The position numbers were made by a program, and so were the translations under genes. DNA of 64,000 nt from an uncultured Pseudomonadota bacterium (GTDB lineage Bacteria > Pseudomonadota > Alphaproteobacteria > Rs-D84): assembly GCA_937885575.1 (NCBI GenBank), contig CALABO010000008.1, positions 6,537 to 70,536 on the forward strand, in the 5' to 3' direction. Under the pieces are notes generated by a model, which was not told the DNA's origin, searched no databases, and saw only the letters and a program-made list of their open reading frames with translations. Position 1 is the first letter of the stretch, and the number at the start of each line of letters is the position of its first letter. Below are positions 25,852 through 33,737 of this stretch, one piece after another.

Positions 25852-27015
25852 TCAATTATTCACACAAGTCTTAAACTCATCGGGGTCAGTTCTCATAAAA
25901 CACGCCCGCATTTTCTCTTTGGTGATTTTTTGCATACGAACACACCTTTGTTCTTTTTTGTAATAAAATTCGTTTTCTCCATCACAATCTAAACAAGCAC
26001 CATTTACACCTATTCCTTTTTTTTCTAATGATTTACCACTACCACACGGGACACATTTTTTGTTAGGCCATGTTTCAAATCCATAATTTTCATTTTTACA
26101 GCGAAATTGTTTGCAGCCCCCAACAGAAACCAATTTATGTTGTGTTTCATCGTATTTAGAATCATCCCATGATGTGCACCAATTTTGATTGGTTATACTC
26201 TCGGCACATTCCGGCGCCATTACACAATCATCATGGGTGCTATTTTCAGTATATCCCGGCGCGCACAACACTTTGTAAGAATCTTTTTTTGAAAATGCTT
26301 TTGTAATAGTATTTTTATTTGCACTAACTTTCGTTGGTCCAACAATAAGCGCATGAGGTTTTATCTCAATAACTGCTAATACCACCGAATAATGGTCATT
26401 TGTTGTAGAATCGCTAAAATTCCCCTCCGGAAGCTTATTTGAACGCCCCTGATAACCATCAAGATAATCAAAAACATCTATCTCAGATGTAATCCGACCA
26501 TCTTGTTCCCCACTAAGAATTCTATATTTACCATCCAAAGGATTATTTAATTCTGTTTTATAATCGATACTCAAACCGGAACAGTCATATTCATGTTTTT
26601 CACACTTAGTACCAGACCAGCCAGATTCACACACAACCTGTCGCTTATATTCGTCACTATCAAAGAAATCAATCCATCGTGGTTGCCCTGTTCCTGACTT
26701 ATTTGTCCATGCCGCTTGCATTTGTGTCATGCCGAAACACCCACCATGTTCATAGATTTCGTGTGCAATAACCGGGATAATAGAACCTTCATCATCGCTA
26801 CTTCCATATCCAAAAGTGCCGGTTTTATCATTGTAAAAACTCGTTGGAGAAATTTTTTCGCTCACCTTGGTCGGATAGGCAAAACTATTTGACCACCCCC
26901 ACGCATTTTGTATTCTGTCTGCTACCACATTAGGATGTTCATATGTACGATTCTCTGCACCCATCGCACCGCCGGCCAACATTACACCGCAAATTGCAAC
27001 CATGATTTTTTTCAA
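25852..27015 (-). CDS. Exported cysteine-rich protein, unknown function
   Basis: The protein has 387 residues. The start is a TTG at 27015, 5 nt after GGGAGGA, which begins a signal peptide (LKKIMVAICGVMLAGGAMGA). The mature part holds many cysteines in small clusters, including an EGF-like CESGWSGTKCE and knot-like CKQFRCKNENYG and CVPCGSG segments. It is probably disulfide-bonded at the cell surface or in the periplasm. I do not recognise a family. It is preceded by a structured leader that also occurs before the exported-protein gene at 43447-44382. Confidence 0.72.
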   Translation of the reverse strand: MKKIMVAICGVMLAGGAMGAENRTYEHPNVVADRIQNAWGWSNSFAYPTKVSEKISPTSFYNDKTGTFGYGSSDDEGSIIPVIAHEIYEHGGCFGMTQMQAAWTNKSGTGQPRWIDFFDSDEYKRQVVCESGWSGTKCEKHEYDCSGLSIDYKTELNNPLDGKYRILSGEQDGRITSEIDVFDYLDGYQGRSNKLPEGNFSDSTTNDHYSVVLAVIEIKPHALIVGPTKVSANKNTITKAFSKKDSYKVLCAPGYTENSTHDDCVMAPECAESITNQNWCTSWDDSKYDETQHKLVSVGGCKQFRCKNENYGFETWPNKKCVPCGSGKSLEKKGIGVNGACLDCDGENEFYYKKEQRCVRMQKITKEKMRACFMRTDPDEFKTCVNN

Positions 27016-27039
27016 TGAATCCTCCCTTGGTATCAAAAC

Positions 27040-27228
27040 AAAAACCACCGAATTACTTCAAGTGGTTGGAGGTTAACGACAATTTTAGCGAAATTGTGCG
27101 CTTATTTTATCGGGAATCCCCGATATTATTCACGGCCCTCCAACCACTTTCGGTTGGAGTTTTCGTCGACCGAAATCGACATCGCTAAAAAGGGTCGTTA
27201 CACCCCATCGACGGAACACCCATCGACA
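27040..27228 (-). promoter_or_regulatory. Structured leader A: attenuator or riboswitch candidate
   Basis: Read on the minus strand: a 5' hairpin (27227-27207, TCGATGG/CCGTCGA, loop GTGTT), then GGGTGTAACGACCC. Next come CTCCAACC (27159-27152), GTGGTTGGAGG (27147-27137) and, after a variable part, CCTCCAACCAC (27072-27062), which pairs perfectly (11 bp) with the second strand. Its last six bases also pair with GTGGTT (27048-27043), followed by TTTGTTTT, a terminator-like hairpin. The ribosome-binding site and TTG of the exported-protein gene follow at once. It is homologous to leader B at 44402-44588. Confidence 0.7.
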
Positions 27229-27270
27229 ATTTTACTTTAATAAATTATAAAACCGAAAAGCAAGAAGAAA

Positions 27271-27300
27271 TTGTTAGTGGTAAGTGTTAGTGGCTAGTGA
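27271..27300 (+). repeat. TTAGTG-type repeat
   Basis: TTGTTAGTGGTAAGTGTTAGTGGCTAGTGA. It is opposite in orientation to the copy at 27472-27506, so the two flank the palindromic element at 27315-27445 like inverted ends. It is not attached to a stop codon. Confidence 0.75.
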
Positions 27301-27314
27301 GAAATTCCAGAGTG

Positions 27315-27445
27315 CAAAGTTCCCATCCTGTGGAGGGGTGGCCGCGAACGCGGACGGGGTGGTCTTTCATAAATATAAAATTTCCGGAAAACGCGAAAGA
27401 CCACCTCCCCCTTCGGGTACTCCTCCGCAGGAGGAGAACTTAGTC
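27315..27445 (+). repeat. Palindromic repeat family 1, rearranged full copy
   Basis: Two half-elements face each other: AAAGTTCCCATCCTGTGGAGGGGTGGCC...GACGGGGTGGTCTTTC, and GAAAGACCACCTCCCCC...CTCCTCCGCAGGAGGAGAACTT. The GGGGTGGTCTTTC and GAAAGACCACCTCCCC parts meet in the middle, the reverse of the order in the copy at 3530. With leader A and the flanking repeats it accounts for the gene-free stretch 27016-27502. Confidence 0.8.
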
Positions 27446-27471
27446 CGCAAAAAACACGGGTGCGAACGCGC

Positions 27472-27506
27472 CCACACTAACACTAACCACTTACACTACC
27501 TACTAA
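27472..27506 (-). repeat. TTAGTG-type repeat beginning at the mutL stop
   Basis: On the minus strand the mutL stop TAG (27505-27503) is followed by TAGGTAGTGTAAGTGGTTAGTGTTAGTGTG. Same unit and orientation relative to the gene as in the SPOR, yebC and mnmE cases. Confidence 0.78.
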
Positions 27507-29260
27507 CTCCTCTCAAACCATCCGTCAATTTGTGTAATCGGGATAAACTTATAAACCGGGCGGCCATGATTGCATTCCGCGCCTCGTTCTGTTTTTTCAA
27601 TATCACGCAACAACGCGTTCATTTGTTCCATATTCAACTTTTGCCCCGCACGCACCGAATGATGACACGCATAGTTCGCAAGTTTAAGATGCAATTTTTC
27701 TTTTATCTGACTTGAATGTCCGTATGCGCGAACCTCGTCCGCAATCGCGTGCAATGCGGCGACCCAGTCCATATCCCAATCTGCGGGCTTTTCAAAAATC
27801 GCAATTGCATCATCACCAAACGAATCGATGGCAAGTCCGCTTTCGCGCAAATCATCCGCAATCGACAACACCGCAACAACATCTTCGGCGCGCAGCCGCA
27901 CCACAATCGGTGTCAGCAATGGTTGCGATTTTATCGCATGCGCGCGCAATTTTTCATATGTAATCCGTTCATGCGCCGCGTGTTGGTCCACGACAACCAA
28001 ACTGTCCGCCGTCGCGGCAAGAATATATTTATTCGCAATTTGCCCAATCACGCGCCCAAGTGGCATATTATCAAAAATATCATCAACATTTTCTTGCACC
28101 GGTGCGGTTTCCATTTTTTGTATCGCACCAAAATCAGACATTAAACTTTGTGCAAACAGATTTTGTGTTTTATTCGGCGAATGCACCATTGGTGCCGATG
28201 ACACAGGGCGCAAGTGCGGTGTTAAAATCGGTGCATTATTAAATGAAATCTTTTCCGCAAAATTTTGCGCAGGCACCGCGGGCGCATCCACCATATTTTG
28301 GGCCAACACATCGCGCAACGCCTTGATAATAAACGCGCGCACATGCGACGGTTCCAAAAAGTGCACATCGTTTTTCGTTGGTGACACATTGACATCTACA
28401 TTCGCCGGCGGCAAAGTCAAATATAACGCGCACAACGGAAATTCCCGTGCATGCATAACGTCCATATACGCGGCACGCAGCGCACCAACCAAAACTTTAT
28501 CTTTGACCGGCCGACCATTTACAAACAAAAATTGATCCACCGATGACGCCCGCCGCAGTGTCGGTTCGGAAATATAACCAGATAACTTCATCGCACCCGA
28601 CGAAGATTCCGCGGAAACCGCGCGCATACGCCCGCGCACATCATCACCCATCACCGCCACGATTCGGTCAATCAGCGGTTGCCCCTTTGGAAAACGCCAT
28701 TTGTTATTCAGCACAAACCCAACATCCGTTCGCGCCATACTAAGGCGTTTTATTACGTCCAAAATCGCCATAGTTTCAACACGGTCGCTGCGCAAAAATT
28801 TCAGTCGCGCCGGCGTTTTTGCAAACAAATTCTGCACACGAATACGCGTTCCGCTTTGCCAATCGGACGGTTTTATTTCACCACTATTACAATCCAAATG
28901 CCAACCATTTGCGTCCGCACCATTGCATGTATCAATCGACATATCGGACACAGATGCAATCGACGGCAATGCTTCGCCACGGAATCCCATAAAATTTATA
29001 TTCATCAAATCATCATCGGGCAACTTTGATGTCGCATGCCGCATAGTGCAATTTTTCAAATCGTCCGCGGACATCCCGCATCCATCATCGACAACATTTA
29101 TCAATGTTCGTCCGCCATCAACAACATCAACAATAATCTGATTTGCACCCGCGTCCAGCGCATTTTCAACCAATTCTTTGACAACACTTGCGCCATTTTC
29201 AACAACTTCGCCGGCGGCGATTTGATTGACCAAATAATCGGGCAAAAGCCGTATGGACAA
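27503..29260 (-). CDS. mutL: DNA mismatch repair protein MutL
   Basis: The protein has 585 residues. A GHKL ATPase N-terminus (LVENALDAGA, DDGCGM, GFRGEALPSI) leads through a Pro/Ser linker into the C-terminal endonuclease domain with DQHAAHERITYE and ACHHSVRAG...NHGRP zinc-site motifs. It is the nicking type of MutL, as expected in organisms without MutH. It starts with TTG at 29260, 6 nt after GGGGG, immediately behind the greA stop. The stop codon belongs to a TTAGTG repeat. Confidence 0.95.
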   Translation of the reverse strand: MSIRLLPDYLVNQIAAGEVVENGASVVKELVENALDAGANQIIVDVVDGGRTLINVVDDGCGMSADDLKNCTMRHATSKLPDDDLMNINFMGFRGEALPSIASVSDMSIDTCNGADANGWHLDCNSGEIKPSDWQSGTRIRVQNLFAKTPARLKFLRSDRVETMAILDVIKRLSMARTDVGFVLNNKWRFPKGQPLIDRIVAVMGDDVRGRMRAVSAESSSGAMKLSGYISEPTLRRASSVDQFLFVNGRPVKDKVLVGALRAAYMDVMHAREFPLCALYLTLPPANVDVNVSPTKNDVHFLEPSHVRAFIIKALRDVLAQNMVDAPAVPAQNFAEKISFNNAPILTPHLRPVSSAPMVHSPNKTQNLFAQSLMSDFGAIQKMETAPVQENVDDIFDNMPLGRVIGQIANKYILAATADSLVVVDQHAAHERITYEKLRAHAIKSQPLLTPIVVRLRAEDVVAVLSIADDLRESGLAIDSFGDDAIAIFEKPADWDMDWVAALHAIADEVRAYGHSSQIKEKLHLKLANYACHHSVRAGQKLNMEQMNALLRDIEKTERGAECNHGRPVYKFIPITQIDGWFERS

Positions 29261-29269
29261 TAACGCCCC

Positions 29270-29740
29270 CTATTCTTTGAATTTAACCTCTAAGATTTCA
29301 TATTCACGTTCGCCGGACGGCAACCGCACAATGCAGGTATCACCAACGCACCGCCCAATGAGAGCCCTTCCCACCGGCGAAGTGCATGATATAATCTGTT
29401 TCCCGTCCGATTCGATATCAGACAAAATTCGACATTGCATACGGTTTCCATCTTCGTCTTCACACACAACGCGCGCACCAAAGACAACGCGGTCACCCGA
29501 CAAAGAATCAATATCAATAACCGCGGCGTTGTTTATAAAATCTTCCAAATATTGAATCCGCTTGTCAATTTGTCGTTGTTTTTCGCGGGCGGCACTGTAA
29601 TCCGCATTTTCCGACAAATCGCCCAATGACCGCGCCCACTGCACGGTTTTAAGGATTTCCGGACGCTGCACTTCCTTCAAATCTTTTAGTTCATTCAGAA
29701 GGTTTTCAAAACCCTGTTTTGATATTGGTTTTTTATCCAT
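29270..29740 (-). CDS. greA: Transcription elongation factor GreA
   Basis: The 156 residues comprise an N-terminal coiled coil (acidic tip about LGDLSENADYSAAREKQ) and a C-terminal FKBP-like domain (SPVGRALIGRCVGDTC). GreA restarts backtracked RNA polymerase by stimulating transcript cleavage. The ATG at 29740 has AGGAAG upstream. It is co-transcribed with mutL, and divergent from lptG with interlocked promoters. Confidence 0.95.
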   Translation of the reverse strand: MDKKPISKQGFENLLNELKDLKEVQRPEILKTVQWARSLGDLSENADYSAAREKQRQIDKRIQYLEDFINNAAVIDIDSLSGDRVVFGARVVCEDEDGNRMQCRILSDIESDGKQIISCTSPVGRALIGRCVGDTCIVRLPSGEREYEILEVKFKE

Positions 29741-29769
29741 TTTGCACTTCCTATTTCTTTTGCCTGCCT

Positions 29770-29820
29770 ATTATAAATATTCATTTTAATTTTGCAATCG
29801 GGAAATAAACAGGGTATACT
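29770..29820. promoter_or_regulatory. Divergent promoters greA/lptG sharing one palindromic -35 box
   Basis: The self-complementary hexamer TTGCAA (29792-29797) serves both directions. To the right, a 17-nt spacer leads to TATACT (29815-29820) for lptG. To the left on the minus strand, a 16-nt spacer leads to TATAAT (29775-29770) for greA. Confidence 0.65.
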
Positions 29821-29843
29821 TTCCGAACAGGTGACAAATAAAA

Positions 29844-30902
29844 ATGGCACACAGTCGTATTCTTTCAAGATTTTTATTCAAACGCTTTTTTATGGGCGTT
29901 GGTTTGGTGCTGTTGATTGTATGCGGAATTATATTCGCGGTCACCTTTGTCGAAAGGTTGCCCGGGTACCCGACGGCACTGCTTGCATTAAACGACGCAT
30001 GGATACGACTTGTTGAATATGTGCCGATGTTTTTACCACTTGCGGTTTTTATGGGAACATTGGTCGCATACTATAACCTTACGCGGTCCAGTGAAGGTGT
30101 CATAATTTCCGGCGCGGGACTGTCGCCGTATCAAATGGCGCGACCATTCTTGCTTGGTGCATTTATAATCGGCGTTTTCGCAACAACAATTATAAATCCA
30201 TACGCGGTGAATCTGCGTTCAAAAAATATAAGTTCTGAATACCTTAAACTGGTTGACGGGAAAATATGGGTGCGTGATTTTTCCGATGATGAATACACAA
30301 CAATTACGGCGAAAAATGTAACCCAAGATAACAAAGATTTAATCTTTCACGATGCGATAATTTTCGTCCAAGATTCTAATTTTAGGTTGAACACTCGTAT
30401 TGATACCGCGCATGTGACACTTTCGGAAAACACGCTTGCAACCGATGCGGCAAACATATTTGACACAACCGGCCAATCGCACAGTGGCACGTGGACACGC
30501 GAAACAAAAATAACACCAAAAACCATACTTGACCGATACCTGCAACCGGATCAGATTTCTTTTTGGCAATTGCCAGAGTTTATTAAAAAAATGTCTGCAG
30601 TTGGGGTTCCAGTGCGCGGACATATCATACAATTTTGGACACTGTTGTTTTTACCACTTAGTATGATTGCAATGGCGACATTGGGCGTGGCATTTTCACA
30701 AACACACCAACGCCGCAACCACAGTTTCGGAACAAAATTCGCAATCGGAATACTTACGTGCTTTGTTTTATATTTTCTGTTGAATATATTTAGTGCACTT
30801 GGCGCAAACGGAACATTACCACCACTGCTTGCCATCATTGCACCACCACTAATTATCATCGCCGCCGCGGGCGTATTCATCGCTGGATTTGATACAATAT
30901 AA
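29844..30902 (+). CDS. lptG: LPS export permease LptG (YjgP/YjgQ family)
   Basis: The 352 residues place three membrane helices at each end around a periplasmic beta-jellyroll (about 130-265). Family features: FLPLAVFMGTLVAYYNLTRSSEGVIISGAGLSPYQMARP near the N-terminus. It forms the LptB2FG transporter that extracts LPS. LptF cannot be fully excluded, but the length and motif fit LptG. AGGTGA lies 8 nt upstream of the ATG. Confidence 0.82.
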   Translation: MAHSRILSRFLFKRFFMGVGLVLLIVCGIIFAVTFVERLPGYPTALLALNDAWIRLVEYVPMFLPLAVFMGTLVAYYNLTRSSEGVIISGAGLSPYQMARPFLLGAFIIGVFATTIINPYAVNLRSKNISSEYLKLVDGKIWVRDFSDDEYTTITAKNVTQDNKDLIFHDAIIFVQDSNFRLNTRIDTAHVTLSENTLATDAANIFDTTGQSHSGTWTRETKITPKTILDRYLQPDQISFWQLPEFIKKMSAVGVPVRGHIIQFWTLLFLPLSMIAMATLGVAFSQTHQRRNHSFGTKFAIGILTCFVLYFLLNIFSALGANGTLPPLLAIIAPPLIIIAAAGVFIAGFDTI

Positions 30903-30920
30903 AAAAAAGGGGAAAAGCAA

Positions 30921-31052
30921 ATGCCACTGCGTAAAAAAAGTTCAAACCCATGGAAATTTATTTTACTGATTGTTATCATCACACTTGTCGTTTTGATGAT
31001 AGTATATTTTCCACCAACCAATAATGTAACCGAAGTTGTATTATACGAATAA
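30921..31052 (+). CDS. 43-residue single-helix membrane peptide
   Basis: The ATG at 30921 follows AAAGGGGAAAAG. The product has a short basic start (MPLRKKSSNPWK), one membrane helix (FILLIVIITLVVLMIVYF) and a short outer tail. Its TAA overlaps the xerD ATG (TAATG), so the frame is probably translated and may simply couple xerD translation to lptG. Function unknown. Confidence 0.65.
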   Translation: MPLRKKSSNPWKFILLIVIITLVVLMIVYFPPTNNVTEVVLYE

Positions 31053-31924
31053 TGAACTATATTGATGTTTTCTTAGAGGCACTGTCCGCCGAAAAAGGCC
31101 GCAGCAAAAATACATTGGTTTCATACGCCAATGATTTGCGCGCGGCGAATGCGGCTATAAATGGGGGATTGGTAAATGCCACCGATGCGGATATACAAAA
31201 ATACCTTGGCGAACTTAGCGCATGCCCGACATCCATCGCCCGCAAGGCGAGTGCCTTGCGCGGATTTTATAAATTCCTAATGTTGGAACATATCATCACA
31301 AAAAATCCCGCAACAAATATCGAACTGCCCAAACGGCCAAAGCCATTACCAAAATTACTTTCCACCGATGAAATTGAATTACTTATATCTTCGGCGGGCG
31401 ATGTCCGAAACGCGACCCGCCTGCGCGCGATGATAGAATTGATTTACGCATCGGGACTGCGCGTGTCGGAACTTTGCGAATTGCCAATGACCGCGATACT
31501 TGGCGACCGGCTTTTGATACATGGCAAGGGTTCCAAGGAACGCATAGTCCCCATGCATGCCGAGGCACAAACCGCACTAACCCGATGGCTGCGCATGCGC
31601 GATGCGGATGAATCAAAATACGTTTTTCCATCACGCGGCGCATCGGGCCACATAACGCGCGACGGTTTTTTTAAGTTATTAAAAAAGTGTGCCACGCTTG
31701 CTGGAATTTCGCCCGCGCGTGTTGGCCCGCACGTTTTGCGACATTCGTTTGCATCGCACTTGCTGTCGCACGGTGCGAATTTGCGTGCAATTCAAACTAT
31801 GCTTGGGCACGAAGACATATCGACAACACAAATTTATACGCATGTCTTGCCGGAAAAATTACAGCAAGTTGTCACCGAACATCACCCATTATCGGACCAA
31901 AAAGGACACGCAACAAATGATTAA
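31052..31924 (+). CDS. xerD: Tyrosine recombinase XerD
   Basis: The 290 residues have an N-terminal SAM-like core-binding domain and a catalytic domain with Arg in ASGLRVSELCEL, Lys in HGKGSKERIVP, the HxxR box HVLRHSFASHLL, HxxxW-like GHEDISTTQ and the nucleophile Tyr in IYTHV. It resolves chromosome dimers at dif with FtsK. Its 3' end overlaps the J-domain gene by 8 nt. XerC versus XerD is assigned by overall likeness and is less certain than the family. Confidence 0.88.
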   Translation: MNYIDVFLEALSAEKGRSKNTLVSYANDLRAANAAINGGLVNATDADIQKYLGELSACPTSIARKASALRGFYKFLMLEHIITKNPATNIELPKRPKPLPKLLSTDEIELLISSAGDVRNATRLRAMIELIYASGLRVSELCELPMTAILGDRLLIHGKGSKERIVPMHAEAQTALTRWLRMRDADESKYVFPSRGASGHITRDGFFKLLKKCATLAGISPARVGPHVLRHSFASHLLSHGANLRAIQTMLGHEDISTTQIYTHVLPEKLQQVVTEHHPLSDQKGHATND

Positions 31925-32411
31925 AAAATGCGATTTTCCGGGCTGTACCCGGGCCGGGACTTGCCGTGCGCCAAAAACGCGCGACCTGAAAGAATATTGG
32001 TCTTTTTGCCGTGAACACGCCGCAGAATACAATAAAAATTGGAATTATTACGCAAATATGTCCGCCGATGAAATCGAAGAAGATTGGGAACGCCAAACAT
32101 TTGGTGAACCAATCGGCAAACGGTCAAAGCAAGACACCGCCGATTACATAAAATTCCTTAATGACTTTTTAACCGGTCGCGCAAGTTTTGATAAAATGCC
32201 ACCAAAGAAATCTCTGCCGTCGGCAATCGTTGCGGCGTTCAAAACACTTGAATTGCCAATTACTGCATCGTGGCGCGAAATCGGCGCAAAATACCGCGTG
32301 CTCGCCAAGAAATATCACCCGGACACGGCAAAAAGTTCGGATTCGTCGGGTACCGAATTTGCAAAAATTTCCGCCGCATATCAAACACTAAAAAAACATT
32401 TCGGCAAATAA
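31917..32411 (+). CDS. CxxxC zinc-binding and J-domain protein
   Basis: The 164 residues begin with a Cys-rich N-terminus (CDFPGCTRAGTCRAPK...FCREHAAEYNKNWNYYA). A C-terminal J domain has the HPD motif (AKKYHPDTAK). This architecture is common in alphaproteobacteria and is expected to stimulate DnaK ATPase. The specific client is unknown. It overlaps xerD by 8 nt. Confidence 0.85.
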   Translation: MIKKCDFPGCTRAGTCRAPKTRDLKEYWSFCREHAAEYNKNWNYYANMSADEIEEDWERQTFGEPIGKRSKQDTADYIKFLNDFLTGRASFDKMPPKKSLPSAIVAAFKTLELPITASWREIGAKYRVLAKKYHPDTAKSSDSSGTEFAKISAAYQTLKKHFGK

Positions 32412-32513
32412 GAATTTTGCTCTAATTCATTTAATGCTGCATTCAACCGAATATCATAAAAATATTGAAAAACAGTGTAACATGAAGTATATTAAAAGAA
32501 AGAGGTTATGAAA

Positions 32514-32732
32514 ATGAAATTTGTAGAAACTTATCGTTGTTATAATATCGGAGCAGACAATGGCCTGTTTTATGGATTTGATTTTGGTAACGTTTTTCCC
32601 AAAACATTCAAAACAAACTCATTACAGAATGCCAGAAATATTGTTGATATGGCTGTATATTTTGCCACAAAAGATCTTTTAGACGCAACATTCCAACATA
32701 AACTGGAAGAAGAACTTGGAATAAGAAATTAA
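32514..32732 (+). CDS. Hypothetical small protein
   Basis: 72 residues from ATG 32514 (AGAGG 8 nt upstream), or 74 from ATG 32508. The product begins KFVETYRCYNIGADNGLFYGF and ends in a charged helix KLEEELGIRN. There is no signal or membrane segment and no recognised family. AT-rich flanks suggest an isolated transcript. Confidence 0.5.
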   Translation: MKFVETYRCYNIGADNGLFYGFDFGNVFPKTFKTNSLQNARNIVDMAVYFATKDLLDATFQHKLEEELGIRN

Positions 32733-32817
32733 TATTCGTTTTTCACTTAGGCTTAATTTTTTATGGCACATCCAATGAATTTGTGCTATGTTATGACCCA
32801 CAAAAAGGATTTTTTGC

Positions 32818-33720
32818 ATGTATGATGTTGTTATTTTGGGTTCTGGGCCGGCGGGATTGACCGCGGCGCTGTATTGTGGACGCGCGAACAAAAACGCGCT
32901 TGTTATGGGTGGCGACACACTGGGCGGTCAAACCGCGGGAATCGCAACACTTGAAAATTATCCGGGGTTCCGGGGAAGCGGTTTCGACCTTATTCAATTT
33001 ATGAAGGCCCAGGCCGAATCTTTCGGTGCAAAGATTGAAATGAACACCATCGCACATATTGAAAACGGCGAAAACAATACCTTTACATTGACCGACACAC
33101 ATGGAAAAAAATACGACACGCGCGCCGTTATTTTGGCCACAGGTGCAAGCCCACGAAAACTTGAAATCGCGGGCGCACGCGAATTCTTTGGCCGCGGCGT
33201 TTCATATTGCGCAACATGTGATGGTTTTTTCTATGGCGGGAAAACGGTGCTTGTTATCGGCGGTGGCAATGCGGCATTAAACGACGCACTGTATTTGGCG
33301 GACATCGCAAAAACGGTAAAAATCGTTTATCGCAAATCGGCTTTCACCCGGGCGGAGGCAATTATTCGCGAACGCGTTGCGGAAAAGTCAAACATCGAAT
33401 GCATATTTAACACGGAATTAAAATCTATATCGGCGCGACCAAATTCCGAAAGTGGCGAACTGATTGCAACGACAATGAATGATGAACAAATAATTTGTGA
33501 CGGAATTTTCGTTGCGATTGGCCACGAAGCAAACACCGATTATCTAAGCGAAGATATAAAGCGCGATGACCTTGGCCGGATTGCACCGGACGCGTTACCA
33601 CGCGGAATGTTTGTCGCCGGCGATGTTCATTCGAATATAAAAATGCAAATTGCAACTGCGGTCGGCACGGGATGCACCGCGGCGATGGACGCAATCGCAT
33701 ACCTTAACGCAAACGCATAA
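32818..33720 (+). CDS. trxB: Thioredoxin reductase
   Basis: The 300-residue flavoenzyme has an FAD motif (LGSGPAGLTAALY), redox pair CATC (residues 131-134) in SYCATCDGFF, an NADPH motif VIGGGNAALNDALYL, and the C-terminal GMFVAGDVHSNIKMQIATAVGTG. It reduces TrxA (2156-2473). AAAAAGGATTT precedes the ATG. Confidence 0.94.
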   Translation: MYDVVILGSGPAGLTAALYCGRANKNALVMGGDTLGGQTAGIATLENYPGFRGSGFDLIQFMKAQAESFGAKIEMNTIAHIENGENNTFTLTDTHGKKYDTRAVILATGASPRKLEIAGAREFFGRGVSYCATCDGFFYGGKTVLVIGGGNAALNDALYLADIAKTVKIVYRKSAFTRAEAIIRERVAEKSNIECIFNTELKSISARPNSESGELIATTMNDEQIICDGIFVAIGHEANTDYLSEDIKRDDLGRIAPDALPRGMFVAGDVHSNIKMQIATAVGTGCTAAMDAIAYLNANA

Positions 33721-33737
33721 GTAAAAAAGGATGAAAA

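Noticed and set aside
31052..31924. Tyrosine recombinase as sign of an integrated element
   Set aside because: The sequence and the lptG context fit housekeeping XerD; there are no phage or conjugation genes nearby.
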